A DNA stretch of 64,000 nucleotides from Microbacteriaceae bacterium (GCA_019638805.1 JAHBTA010000005.1:177351-241350); one strand, 5' to 3'; numbered from the stretch's first letter, positions 35,226 to 43,755 are shown. Made by a program: numbers and translations. Notes: generated by a model not told the origin, from the letters alone.

Positions 35226-35498
35226 TCACTCCTCCTTGTCGAGATCCGTCTCGAGCAGTGCGACGAGCTCGTCCAGCGCGGCATCGGCGCCCTCGGCGTC
35301 CGACGAGAGCGTGACCTGCTCGCCATGGCCGACGCCCAGGGAGAGCACGCCCAGGATGCTCGCCGCGTTGACGCTCTTGCCGGCGGCGGAGGTCAGGGTC
35401 ACGGGGACGCCGGCCTTCGCCGCGGCCTGGCTGAACAGCGACGCGGGGCGGGCGTGCAGGCCGACGCTCGAGGCGACGGTAACGGTGCGTTCGGGCAT
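35226..35498 (-). CDS. ptsH: Phosphocarrier protein HPr
   Basis: 90 residues. HPr passes phosphate from enzyme I to EIIA proteins. The active His15 lies in GLHARPAS, and the regulatory Ser region is KSVNAASILGVLSLGV (Ser47). Small acidic tail. It ends the PTS operon, 27 bases after the dehydrogenase. Enzyme I is not in the window. RBS GGAGG about 6 bases before the ATG. Confidence 0.95.
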   Translation of the reverse strand: MPERTVTVASSVGLHARPASLFSQAAAKAGVPVTLTSAAGKSVNAASILGVLSLGVGHGEQVTLSSDAEGADAALDELVALLETDLDKEE

Positions 35499-35525
35499 GG
35501 GTGTTCCTCCTTTGTTGGATCGACT

Positions 35526-36566
35526 CTACGGTTCGATCGTCACCTTGATGGCCGCGCCCCGCGCGACGAGCTCGATGCCGTCGAGCACCGCGTCCAGGGG
35601 CAGTCGGTGGGTGATGAGATCGGCGACCGGTACAGCGCCGGACGCGATGAGCTCGAGCGCTCGCTTGTTGTGCTGCGGGGTCGAGCCGTTCACCCCCACG
35701 ATCGTGAGCTCGCGGTAGTGCACGAGGTTCGCGTCCACCCGGATGGTCGACGCGTCGCGCGGAAGTCCGCCGAACAGGCTCAGCCGGCCCCGACGGGCCA
35801 GCATGCGCAGGCCCTCCTCCTGGGCAGCACCGGATGCGGCGGCCGTGATGACCACATCCGCCCCGCGGCCTCCGGTGTCCGCGAGCACGGCCTCGACCGG
35901 GTCCTGCTCGCCTGCGGCGATCGCGAGATCCGGGCCGACCAGCGCTGCGGCGGCGGCCAGCCGTTCGGCGTTCAGGTCGACGAGGATGACGCGGCCGGCT
36001 CCGCGGGCGCGCGCGAGCCGCACGTGCAGGCATCCGATCGGGCCGGAGCCGATCACGACCACCGTGTCGCCCTCGCCGACGCGAGCCAGCTCCTGACCGT
36101 TGAGCACGCAGGCCAACGGTTCGGTGAGCGATGCCTCGGCGTAGCTCAGGGAATCGGGGATGCGCGTGAGCCCCTCCACCGCGAGTACCTCGCGCGGGAC
36201 GACCAGGTACTCCGCGAATCCGCCCGGGAACTGGTAGCCCATCGAGAGCTGATTCGGGCAGATCGCCTGATGGCCCGCGAGGCAGTCGGGGCAGGTGCCG
36301 TCGGGAATCGCCGCGATGACCTGCACCCGGTCCCCCGGAGCCCACCCGGTGACACCGTCCCCCACCTGCACGATCTCCCCAGCGATCTCGTGGCCCATGA
36401 CCTGCGGACCGGTGAGGTTGGGGTGCCCCGAGCGCGAGATCTTGACGTCCGTGCCGCAGGCAGAGCACGCGCGCACGCGCAGCTTGACCTCCCCGGCGGC
36501 GGCATCCGGCTCGTCGCGCTCGTCGAGCCGGATGTCGCCGGGGGCGTGGAACGTCGCTGCCTTCAC
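35526..36566 (-). CDS. Zinc-dependent polyol/alcohol dehydrogenase (MDR family)
   Basis: 346 residues, medium-chain dehydrogenase/reductase. Catalytic zinc ligands: Cys in SACGTDVK and the GHEIAGE pair. The structural zinc lobe is DGTCPDCLAGHQAIC, where the first of the usual four Cys is Asp. The cofactor site is VVIGSGPIGCLHVRLARARGA, then VDLNAERL (Asp, suggesting NAD). It looks closest to sorbitol/galactitol-phosphate-type dehydrogenases. The GTG at 36566 lies 7 bases after the EIIA stop. In a PTS operon it likely oxidises the imported (phosphorylated) polyol; substrate not readable from sequence. Confidence 0.85.
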   Translation of the reverse strand: MKAATFHAPGDIRLDERDEPDAAAGEVKLRVRACSACGTDVKISRSGHPNLTGPQVMGHEIAGEIVQVGDGVTGWAPGDRVQVIAAIPDGTCPDCLAGHQAICPNQLSMGYQFPGGFAEYLVVPREVLAVEGLTRIPDSLSYAEASLTEPLACVLNGQELARVGEGDTVVVIGSGPIGCLHVRLARARGAGRVILVDLNAERLAAAAALVGPDLAIAAGEQDPVEAVLADTGGRGADVVITAAASGAAQEEGLRMLARRGRLSLFGGLPRDASTIRVDANLVHYRELTIVGVNGSTPQHNKRALELIASGAVPVADLITHRLPLDAVLDGIELVARGAAIKVTIEP

Positions 36567-36573
36567 CGAAGCG

Positions 36574-37041
36574 CTACGCGTCCTCGTCGTCGGCGGCCAG
36601 CAGCTCGTACACGCGGTCGGGTTCGGTGGCGTCGCGCAGGGCGGCCGCCTTGTCCGGGTCGAGCAGCACGGTCGCCAGCTGCGAGAGCAGGGCGATGTGC
36701 CCGTTGCCCTTCGCCGCGATGCCGACCGCGACGCGCACGTCGTTGCCATCCCAGTCCACTCCGGCCGGGAAGCGCAGCACGACGATCGCGTCGTCCGTCA
36801 CCGCGTCCTTGCCGGCGAGGGTGCCGTGCGGAATCGCGACACCCTCGCCGACATAGGTGGAGACCGAGTTCTCGCGCTCGAGCATCGCGTCAACGTAGCT
36901 CGGCTCGACGGCACCCGCCTCGATGAGGGCGGCTCCCGCCTGACGGATCGCGTCGTCCCGGTCTGCGGCCACGGCATCCAATCGAATGGATGCCGGGGCC
37001 AGCAGCTCGGTGAGCGGCTTCTGCGTCTCGTCGTCGGTCAT
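36574..37041 (-). CDS. PTS EIIA component, mannitol/fructose type
   Basis: 155 residues, cytosolic. Accepts phosphate from HPr on His72 in GVAIPHGTL, the EIIA-Mtl/Fru motif. The ending VLLDPDKAAALRDATEPDRVYELL is also typical. It follows EIIB after 3 bases and precedes the dehydrogenase by 7. It forms a three-piece permease with the EIIB and EIIC below, where in E. coli MtlA the three domains are one chain. Confidence 0.93.
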   Translation of the reverse strand: MTDDETQKPLTELLAPASIRLDAVAADRDDAIRQAGAALIEAGAVEPSYVDAMLERENSVSTYVGEGVAIPHGTLAGKDAVTDDAIVVLRFPAGVDWDGNDVRVAVGIAAKGNGHIALLSQLATVLLDPDKAAALRDATEPDRVYELLAADDEDA

Positions 37042-37044
37042 CGG

Positions 37045-37353
37045 TCAGACCTCGATCGTTTCGCCATCCTGGATGGCCTTGACGACCCTGGTGACCGCCG
37101 GATCGCCCAGGAAGAGCTGGAACGGGACGACCGGGATGTCGGGCACGACACCCCGGGCGCGGTCCGCCAGCCCGGCCTGGGTGACGACCACATCGGCGTC
37201 CGCCGGGATGTGCGCGACGGGCGCGTGCTCGACCGTCACCCCGTTCTTGGCCAGCTGCTTCTTGAGCGTGGAGGCGAGCATGACGCTCGACCCCATGCCC
37301 GCGTCGCACGCGACGATGAGCTTCTTGACGTTCGCGCCGTCGATGGTGGTCAT
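37045..37353 (-). CDS. PTS EIIB component, mannitol type
   Basis: 102 residues. The phosphorylated Cys16 lies in LIVACDAGMGSSVMLAS, the characteristic mannitol EIIB loop. It transfers phosphate from EIIA to the sugar during uptake. AAGGAGA lies 6 bases before the ATG. A 67-base gap with three 15-bp repeats separates it from EIIC. Confidence 0.92.
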   Translation of the reverse strand: MTTIDGANVKKLIVACDAGMGSSVMLASTLKKQLAKNGVTVEHAPVAHIPADADVVVTQAGLADRARGVVPDIPVVPFQLFLGDPAVTRVVKAIQDGETIEV

Positions 37354-37370
37354 GACTGTTCTCCTTCTTT

Positions 37371-37415
37371 GGTGGACAGTTCCTCGGTGGACAGTTCCTC
37401 GGTGGACAGGTGCTC
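37371..37415. repeat. Three 15-bp tandem repeats between PTS EIIC and EIIB
   Basis: Unit GGTGGACAGTTCCTC (plus strand) at 37371, 37386 and, diverged, 37401. On the transcribed strand each unit contains GAGGAA, a ribosome-site-like string. A frame different from EIIC stays open through the repeats (LSTEELSTEELSTKE) and ends exactly in an ATGA overlap with EIIB. Confidence 0.8.
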
Positions 37416-37420
37416 CGAGG

Positions 37421-38650
37421 CTACGCCGCGGCGCCCTTGGACGCCGCCTTGTTCTCGGCGCTCTTCTCCTTGGCCGCCTCGAGGTCGATCGCCGCGTCGA
37501 CCGCCGACTCCTTGCGGCCGAAGCCGAGGAGCAGCATGCCGATCACGAAGGTCACGCCGGCGGCCAGCACGATGCCGATCATGTTGAGCGCGAGGTTGTC
37601 CGGCGGCGAGACGATCGCCCAGGCGATCACGCTGCCCGGCGATGCGGGCCCGACCAGCCCGAGGTGGAAGATCGACTCCCAGAGCACGCCCGTGGCGCCG
37701 CCCACGATGGCCGCGATGACCAGGATGGGCTTCATGAGCACGTACGGGAAGTAGATCTCGTGGATGCCGCCCAGGAAGTGGACGACCATGGCGGCGGGCA
37801 CCGTCGGGCGCACGGCGCGCGGGCCGAACAGCAGCATCGCGGTCAGGATGCCGAGGCCGGGACCGGGGTTCGACTCGATCATGAAGAAGATCGACTTGCC
37901 CGCCTCCGCCGCCTCCGCTGCTCCCAGCGGGGTGAAGACACCGTGGTTGATCGCATTGTTCAGGAACAGCACCTTCGCGGGTTCGACAACGAGCGACACC
38001 AGCGGAAGGAGTTGCGTCTGAACCAGCGCATTCGCCAGCCAGCCGAGTCCTTGCGTGATGTAGTACGTGATCGGTCCCACGATGTAGAGGCCGACAACCG
38101 CCATGGCGCCGCCGATGATGCCGGCCGCGAAGTTGTCGACGAGCATCTCGAAGCCGCCCTTGACCTTGCCGGCGATCGCGTTGTCCCACTTCTTGAGCAG
38201 CCACGCGGTGAGCGGCCCGAGGACGAACGCGGCCAGGATGGTCGGTCCGATCTCGGCGATCGACGCGGGTCGGGTCGCCTCCTCGCCGTTCAGCGAGAGC
38301 GGAGTGAGCCACGGCACCGCGACCGGGGCGAGCATCGCCCCCACGAGGGCGACGGCACCCACCACGCCTCCGCGATGGCCGTAGACGCGGCTGCCGCCGG
38401 TGAAGGCGATCAGGAGCGGGATCAGGATCACGATGAGCGGGCCGACGACGCTGCTGATCTGCGTGCTGACGTCGGTCTGCGTTCCGGCGATCTTGTTGAC
38501 CCAGCCATCCGGGATGAACAGCGCGGTGATGAGACCGAACGCGATGAACGCGCCGAGGTTCGGCATCACCATTCCGGCGAGGAAGGCACCGAACCGCTGG
38601 ATGGCGGCGCGGGCACCGGTTCCGGTGACCGCTGGTGTGTAGTCAGACAT
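37421..38650 (-). CDS. PTS EIIC component, mannitol type
   Basis: 409 residues, sugar-translocating membrane subunit. Starts with FGAFLAGMVMPNLGAFIAFGLITALFIPDGW, a strong EIIC-Mtl pattern, and contains NNAINHGVFTPLG and GGIHEIYFPYVLMKP, the substrate-binding region with the conserved HE pair. About eight membrane spans, then a Lys/Ala-rich tail. AAGGAGT lies 9 bases before the ATG at 38650, which is 8 bases inside the kinase gene. Substrate probably mannitol or a related hexitol/ketose. Confidence 0.92.
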   Translation of the reverse strand: MSDYTPAVTGTGARAAIQRFGAFLAGMVMPNLGAFIAFGLITALFIPDGWVNKIAGTQTDVSTQISSVVGPLIVILIPLLIAFTGGSRVYGHRGGVVGAVALVGAMLAPVAVPWLTPLSLNGEEATRPASIAEIGPTILAAFVLGPLTAWLLKKWDNAIAGKVKGGFEMLVDNFAAGIIGGAMAVVGLYIVGPITYYITQGLGWLANALVQTQLLPLVSLVVEPAKVLFLNNAINHGVFTPLGAAEAAEAGKSIFFMIESNPGPGLGILTAMLLFGPRAVRPTVPAAMVVHFLGGIHEIYFPYVLMKPILVIAAIVGGATGVLWESIFHLGLVGPASPGSVIAWAIVSPPDNLALNMIGIVLAAGVTFVIGMLLLGFGRKESAVDAAIDLEAAKEKSAENKAASKGAAA

Positions 38651-39653
38651 TTTGTTGGGTACTCCTTCGTACTGGGAGTTCGGGGACGGTGGCGGATTGC
38701 TCACTGGCCACGAGTGGCCGATCCGGATCTGGCTGCCACACCAGGCGGACGCTTTCGGGGTCGAGGTCGGACGGCGAGGGGACGGCACTGCCCGGGAGCC
38801 GGGTGGCCGCGGCGCCCCAGTCGAGCGCCTCGAGGAGAGCGGCCTCGACGTCGCTCTCGTCCTGACTGAAGCGGGACAGGTAGCCGGCCAGGAAGCTGTC
38901 GCCGGCCCCCACCGTGCTGCGCGGACGGTCGACGCGGGACTCGCCCAGCAGCATCCCGTCCGGCCCGACGAGCATGGCGCCGTCTGCGCCCATGCTCACC
39001 AGGACGTACTCCGGCCCGCGCGCCCGCACCGACTCGGCGGCGTCGCGCACCTCCGCGATGGTGCTCGGCTCGCGCCCCGACAGTTCCGCGAGTTCGGCCA
39101 GGTTCGGCTTGATGAGCCGGGGCCGCGCGTCCAGGGCCGTCGCGAGCGCGGGACCGCTCGTGTCGACGACGAGGTGAGCCCCGGACGCGGCGGCCCCGGC
39201 GAGGATCGCCGAGAGGTGTCCCTCGGCGAGGCCGGGCGGGGTGCTGCCGGACAGCACGAACCAGTCGCCGTCGCGGACGCCGGTGCGGATCGCCGTGAGG
39301 ACCTGGGCGACATCGGCCTCCTCGAACGGGCACCCCGGTTCGTTGAGCTTGGTCACGGTGCCGTCGGGTTCGCACACCGTGAGATTGGATCGCGTGCGCC
39401 CGCTCACCGGGACGAATCGGCACAGCACCCCGTCGCGCTCCAGCAGGCGGCTGAGTTCGGCCCCCTCCGGGCCGGCGACCGTGACGATCGCCAGGGCGGG
39501 GATGCCGTTGGCCGTGAGCGCGCGCGCCACGTTCACACCCTTGCCGCCGGGTTCGAGCACGGGTGTGGTCGTGCGCACCATGGTGCCGCGCCGCAGTGCC
39601 TCGACCTCGACCGTGCGATCCAGGCTCGGATTGAGGGTCAGCGTGACGATCAC
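38643..39653 (-). CDS. PfkB-family sugar-phosphate kinase, 1-phosphofructokinase type
   Basis: 336 residues. TLTLNPSLDRTVEV at the start, LEPGGKGVNVARAL, LIKPNLAELAEL and the catalytic STVGAGDSFLAGYL identify a hexose-phosphate kinase of the FruK/tagatose-6-phosphate kinase group. It would make fructose-1,6-bisphosphate (or tagatose-1,6-bisphosphate). The GTG overlaps the DeoR stop (GTGA) and the end overlaps EIIC. fruK is the likely symbol only if the substrate is fructose-1-phosphate, which I cannot confirm. Confidence 0.9.
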   Translation of the reverse strand: MIVTLTLNPSLDRTVEVEALRRGTMVRTTTPVLEPGGKGVNVARALTANGIPALAIVTVAGPEGAELSRLLERDGVLCRFVPVSGRTRSNLTVCEPDGTVTKLNEPGCPFEEADVAQVLTAIRTGVRDGDWFVLSGSTPPGLAEGHLSAILAGAAASGAHLVVDTSGPALATALDARPRLIKPNLAELAELSGREPSTIAEVRDAAESVRARGPEYVLVSMGADGAMLVGPDGMLLGESRVDRPRSTVGAGDSFLAGYLSRFSQDESDVEAALLEALDWGAAATRLPGSAVPSPSDLDPESVRLVWQPDPDRPLVASEQSATVPELPVRRSTQQNV

Positions 39654-40411
39654 ACGACCACCACCCGTGGTCCGGCGTTCTCGAGGTCCTCGGCGAGCTC
39701 GGCGTCGAGCCCGGTGTCGGTGATGACCGTGTCGATCTCCGAGATGGGGGCGACGCGCGCGAAGTCCTCGCGGCCGAACTTGCTGTGATCGGCGAGCACG
39801 ACCGTGCGGCGGGCCGCCTCGATGAGAGCCTTCTTGACGCTCGCCTCGGCGAGATCCGGGGTCGTGAGACCGCGTTCGACGCTGATGCCGTTGGTGCCCA
39901 TGAAGGCGACGTCGGCGAAGACCTCGCCCACCTGCGACCGGGTCCACTCCCCCACGGCGGCGAGCGTGCGGCCGCGGACCAGCCCGCCGAGCAGGTGCAG
40001 CGTGATGTTGGGGCGCCCGACGAGTGCCGCCGCGACCGGGATGGCGTGGGTCACGACCGTGAGCTCGCGGTCGGAGGGCAGCAATTCGGCCAGACGCACG
40101 GTCGTGGTGCCCGCGTCGATGATGATCGACCCCCCGTCGGGCAGCTCGTCCAGCGCGGCCTGGGCGATGCGGTCCTTCTCGGCGATAGCGTGCACCTCGC
40201 GATCGGCGACCCCCGGCTCGATCCCCAGGCGCTCGACCGGGATGGCGCCTCCGTGCACGCGCCGCAGTACGCCGCGGCGCTCCAGGGCGGTCAGGTCGCG
40301 TCGCACGGTCTCCGGGGTGACCGAGAGTTCGCGCGCGAGTCCGGCCACCTCGACCCGGCCGCGGGAACGGGCAGTGTCGAGGATCTGCTGGTGACGCTCC
40401 GGTGCGTACAA
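39650..40411 (-). CDS. DeoR/GlpR-family sugar operon repressor
   Basis: 253 residues. N-terminal winged helix-turn-helix (RHQQILDTARSRGRVEVAGLARELSVTPETVRRDLTALERRG, the DeoR signature) and a C-terminal sugar-phosphate sensing domain (DAGTTTVRLAELLP, MGTNGISVERGLTTPDLAEASVKKALI, VLADHSKFGRE). The start is a TTG with GAGG about 5 bases upstream; no ATG or GTG gives a full HTH. First gene of the PTS operon, probably controlling it and itself in response to a sugar phosphate. Confidence 0.92.
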   Translation of the reverse strand: MYAPERHQQILDTARSRGRVEVAGLARELSVTPETVRRDLTALERRGVLRRVHGGAIPVERLGIEPGVADREVHAIAEKDRIAQAALDELPDGGSIIIDAGTTTVRLAELLPSDRELTVVTHAIPVAAALVGRPNITLHLLGGLVRGRTLAAVGEWTRSQVGEVFADVAFMGTNGISVERGLTTPDLAEASVKKALIEAARRTVVLADHSKFGREDFARVAPISEIDTVITDTGLDAELAEDLENAGPRVVVV

Positions 40412-40447
40412 CTGACCTCATCGGGGGACCTGATGTTGCTTTGCGCC

Positions 40448-40477
40448 CATATAAGTCCGTTTGTGTCTGTTCGTCAA
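40448..40477 (-). promoter_or_regulatory. Promoter of the DeoR-PTS operon
   Basis: TTGACG (40472-40477) and TATATG (40448-40453) with 18 bases between them, the best -35/-10 pair in the window, about 35 bases before the TTG start. The spacer reads AACAGACACAAACGGACT, with ACAGAC/ACAAAC-type repeats that could be a DeoR operator. Confidence 0.65.
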
Positions 40478-40520
40478 CCGCGAATCGCCGTGACCGTCCA
40501 TAAACAGGCAGAACCCAACA

Positions 40521-40534
40521 TCTCGACGTCGAGA
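40521..40534. promoter_or_regulatory. 14-bp perfect palindrome upstream of the DeoR-PTS promoter
   Basis: TCTCGACGTCGAGA, centred about 50 bases upstream of the -35 box and 43 bases after the polA stop. A plausible binding site for a dimeric regulator, or part of the polA 3' end. The rest of the 165-base gap shows no other strong signal. Confidence 0.45.
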
Positions 40535-40576
40535 AGACTGGGAAACACAGGTGAGAGGTCCTGCGAAACCGGGAGC

Positions 40577-43222
40577 TCAGTGGGCCGCGGCGTCCCAGTT
40601 CGGGCCGGTGCCCAGTTGCACATCGAGCGGCACCCGCAGCTCGGCCGCGCCCGACATGCGGGCGGTCACGATCTCGCTGAGCGCGTCGAGCTCGCCGGGC
40701 GCGACCTCGAGAACCAGCTCGTCGTGGACCTGCAGCAGCATGCGCGAGGCGAGCCCGCGATCCCGGATGTCGCCGTCGATGCCCAGCATGGCGCGCTTGA
40801 TGATGTCGGCGGCCGACCCCTGGATGGGCGAGTTGAGCGCCTGGCGTTCCGCGTTCTCGCGCAGCACCCGGTTGTTCGAGGTGAGATCGGTGAACGGACG
40901 GCGTCGACCGAAGATGGTCGTCGTGAAGCCGTCCTCCTTGGCCTGCGCCACCACGCCGCGCAGGTAGTCGCGCACCCCGCCGAACCGGGCGAAGTAGTCG
41001 GCCATGAGTTCCTTGGCCTCGCTCGTCTCGATGCGCAGCTGCTTGGAGAGGCCATAGGGGCTCAGCCCGTAGGCGAGTCCGTACGACATGGCCTTGACCT
41101 TGACGCGCATCTCGGGCGTGACGTCGGCGGGCTCCACCCCGAAGACCCGCGAGCCCACGTAGCGGTGCAGGTCCTCGCCCGACTGGAAGGCCTGGATGAG
41201 CCCCGCGTCCTCCGACAGATGCGCCATGATGCGCATCTCGATCTGCGAGTAGTCGGCGGTGAGAAGCGTCTCGAAGCCATCGCCCGCGACGAAAGCGGAC
41301 CGCACCTCGCGCCCCACCTCGGTCTTGATGGGGATGTTCTGCAGATTCGGGTCGTTCGAGGAGAGCCGGCCCGTCGCGGCCCCGGTCTGCTCGTAGCTGG
41401 TGTGGATGCGGCCGTCCGGCCCGATGCTCTTCTCCAGCGTCTCGACGATCTGCCGGATCTTGGTCGCGTCGCGGTGCTGTCGCAGCAGTGCCAGGAACGG
41501 ATGCGGGTTCTGCTCCTCGAGGTCGGCCAGCGACTGCGCGTCGGTCGAGTACCCGGTCTTGTTGGCGCGGGTCTTGGGCATGCCGAGCTGGTCGAAGAGC
41601 ACCTCCTGCAACTGCTTCGGCGAGCCCAGGTTCACCTCGCGGCCGATCTCGGCGTAGGCCTGCGCGGCGATGCCGGCGGCCTCCTGGCCCAGGCGCGAGT
41701 TGAGCTCGCCCAGCACCGGAGCGGAGACCGTGACGCCCTGCCGCTCCATGCGATCCAGGACCGGCACGAGCGGAACCTCGATGGTCTCGGACACCGAGAG
41801 CGAGCCCGCGTCGAGCCGCCCGCGCAGTTCGTCGGCGAGCCGCGTGACGTACCACGCCTCGGTGGCCGGGCTGACCGCGTCGGTCGCGGGCAGCAGCTGG
41901 TTGGGGTCGGGCTCGGGCAGCGTTTCGCCCAGGTAGTAGTAGACCAGCGCGGAGAGCGTGTCGACCTTGACGCTCGGCCGCAGCAGCCACGCCCCCAGCG
42001 CGGTGTCGAAGGACAGCCCGCCGAGCTGGACGCCCTCGACCGCCAGCTGCTTGATCTGGCGCTTGGCCTCGTGCAGCAGTTTCGGAGCGTCCGACGCGAG
42101 CCAGGCGGCCAACTGCGGACCGAGAGGCGCGGGGAGCCAGGCGCTCGCCTCCGCACCCGAGAGCCCGACCCCCTCCACCCGGCCATTGAGGATCGCCACC
42201 CGCACGCCGAGCGGTGCCTCGGCGGGGCGGGCCGTGATCCACGCCGCCACGTCAGCGTCGGCGAGGGTCACCACCTCCGGCGCGGCGCTCGTTGTCGCCG
42301 TGGGCTGCTCGAGGAGCGCCTGGTCCTCCGCGGCGCCCTCGATCTTGAAGACCCGGTCGAGCAGGGTCTTGAACTGCAGGCGGTCGAACAGTTCCCGCAC
42401 CGCGGGCGCATCGATGGGCTGACGGGCGAGGTCGACCGGTGTGTACGGCAGCTCGACATCGGTGCGCAGCGCGTTGAGCCGGCGGTTGCGGAGGGCGCGG
42501 TCGGCCTGGTCGCGCAGGTTCTGGCCCACGACCCCGGTGATCTCGTCGGCGTGCGCCAGGAGGTTGTCGACCGTTCCGTACTGCTGGATCCACTTGACCG
42601 CGGTCTTCTCACCCACCTTGTCGATGCCGATGAGGTTGTCGCTCGCCTCCCCCACGAGCGCCGCGATCTCGGGATACTGCGCCGGCTCGATGCCGTAGCG
42701 TTCGCGCACCGCCTCCGCGTCGTAGGTCTTGAGCTCGGAAACGCCACGAACGTTCGGGTAGAGCACGGTGACGTCATCGGTCACGAGTTGCAGCGTGTCG
42801 CGATCGCCCGAGGCGACCAGAACCCGGTAGCCCTCGGCCGCCCCACGTGTGGCGAGTGTCGCGAGGATGTCATCGGCCTCGAAGTCGTCCTTGGTGATCA
42901 CCTGCACGCGCAGGGCGCCGAGGGCCTCCTGCAGCAGCGGGATCTGCCCCTTGAACTCGGGCGGGGTCTCGCCGCGCGTGCCCTTGTAATCCGGGTACTC
43001 GCGCGTGCGGAACGATTCGCGCGAGACGTCGAAGGCGACCGCCAGGTGGGTCGGGCGCTGCTGCTGCAGAAGGAGCAGGAGCATCGAGATGAAGCCGTGG
43101 ATGGCGTTGGTGTGCTGGCCGTCGCGCGTGACGAAGCTCTCGATCGGCAGGGCGTAGAAGGCCCGGAACGCGAGCGAGTGGCCGTCGATGAGCAGAAGGG
43201 TAGGCTTTGCGGAGTCCGGCAC
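40577..43222 (-). CDS. polA: DNA polymerase I
   Basis: 881 residues. Domains: 5'-3' exonuclease (LLLIDGHSLAFRAFYAL at the start; GDRDTLQLV; ASDNLIGIDKVGEKTA), a middle 3'-5' exonuclease-fold region without recognisable DxE catalytic residues (proofreading probably lost, as in other actinobacterial PolA), and the polymerase with motif A DYSQIEMRIMAHL, the O-helix KVKAMSYGLAYGLSPYGL and motif C VHDELVLEV. GTG start with TAGGCT 6 bases upstream, so leaderless. Divergent from the thioesterase gene. Confidence 0.97.
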   Translation of the reverse strand: MPDSAKPTLLLIDGHSLAFRAFYALPIESFVTRDGQHTNAIHGFISMLLLLLQQQRPTHLAVAFDVSRESFRTREYPDYKGTRGETPPEFKGQIPLLQEALGALRVQVITKDDFEADDILATLATRGAAEGYRVLVASGDRDTLQLVTDDVTVLYPNVRGVSELKTYDAEAVRERYGIEPAQYPEIAALVGEASDNLIGIDKVGEKTAVKWIQQYGTVDNLLAHADEITGVVGQNLRDQADRALRNRRLNALRTDVELPYTPVDLARQPIDAPAVRELFDRLQFKTLLDRVFKIEGAAEDQALLEQPTATTSAAPEVVTLADADVAAWITARPAEAPLGVRVAILNGRVEGVGLSGAEASAWLPAPLGPQLAAWLASDAPKLLHEAKRQIKQLAVEGVQLGGLSFDTALGAWLLRPSVKVDTLSALVYYYLGETLPEPDPNQLLPATDAVSPATEAWYVTRLADELRGRLDAGSLSVSETIEVPLVPVLDRMERQGVTVSAPVLGELNSRLGQEAAGIAAQAYAEIGREVNLGSPKQLQEVLFDQLGMPKTRANKTGYSTDAQSLADLEEQNPHPFLALLRQHRDATKIRQIVETLEKSIGPDGRIHTSYEQTGAATGRLSSNDPNLQNIPIKTEVGREVRSAFVAGDGFETLLTADYSQIEMRIMAHLSEDAGLIQAFQSGEDLHRYVGSRVFGVEPADVTPEMRVKVKAMSYGLAYGLSPYGLSKQLRIETSEAKELMADYFARFGGVRDYLRGVVAQAKEDGFTTTIFGRRRPFTDLTSNNRVLRENAERQALNSPIQGSAADIIKRAMLGIDGDIRDRGLASRMLLQVHDELVLEVAPGELDALSEIVTARMSGAAELRVPLDVQLGTGPNWDAAAH

Positions 43223-43228
43223 GGGCCC

Positions 43229-43234
43229 AGCCTA
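43229..43234 (-). promoter_or_regulatory. -10 box, leaderless promoter of polA
   Basis: TAGGCT 6 bases before the polA GTG. Confidence 0.6.
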
Positions 43235-43279
43235 TCCGCCGCTTCCGACACGCCTCCCGGCACGATCCAAGGGACACCG

Positions 43280-43726
43280 ATGACGCCGTCGACACCCAAA
43301 CTGCCCCCCGGAACCCCGCCCGAGCTGCTCGAGCGATTGGGCACCGGGGGCGGCGCTCTCCCCCGCAAGATGGGCATCGAGTTCCTGGAGCTCTCCCCCG
43401 AGTACTCGGTCGCGACCATGCCCGTCGAGGGCAACACCCAGGTGGTCGGCATCATGCACGGGGGTGCGTACGTCGTGCTGGGCGAGTCGCTCGGCTCGAT
43501 CTCGTCGGCACTGCACGGTGGCGCCGGCCGGATGGCGGTGGGCATCGAGATCAACGCCAGTCACAGCCGCTCGGCCGCATCGGGCGTCGTGACGGGCGTG
43601 TGTCGCGCCATCGTCCTGGGCAAGACGCTGTGCACGCACGAGATCCAGATCACCGACGAGGAGGGCCGTCGGCTCTCGACCGTGCGCATGACGAACATGC
43701 TGCGCGAACTGCGCGACTTCTCCTGA
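43280..43726 (+). CDS. Hotdog-fold thioesterase (PaaI family)
   Basis: 148 residues. Predicted acyl-CoA thioesterase. IMHGGAYVVLGESLGS near residue 58 is the PaaI/YbgC-type active-site helix, and the closing strand TVRMTNMLR fits the fold. AAGGGA lies 5 bases before the ATG at 43280; the longer frame through polA is rejected. A thioesterase next to polA and an ANTAR regulator is conserved in actinobacteria; its substrate is not known. Confidence 0.9.
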   Translation: MTPSTPKLPPGTPPELLERLGTGGGALPRKMGIEFLELSPEYSVATMPVEGNTQVVGIMHGGAYVVLGESLGSISSALHGGAGRMAVGIEINASHSRSAASGVVTGVCRAIVLGKTLCTHEIQITDEEGRRLSTVRMTNMLRELRDFS

Positions 43727-43755
43727 CGCGTGCCGGCTGTGCCCGCCTCGGTCGG

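Noticed and set aside
41950..42300. Active 3'-5' proofreading domain in PolA
   Set aside because: The domain region is present, but the catalytic acidic motifs expected in active exonucleases cannot be found, as known for many actinobacterial PolA proteins.
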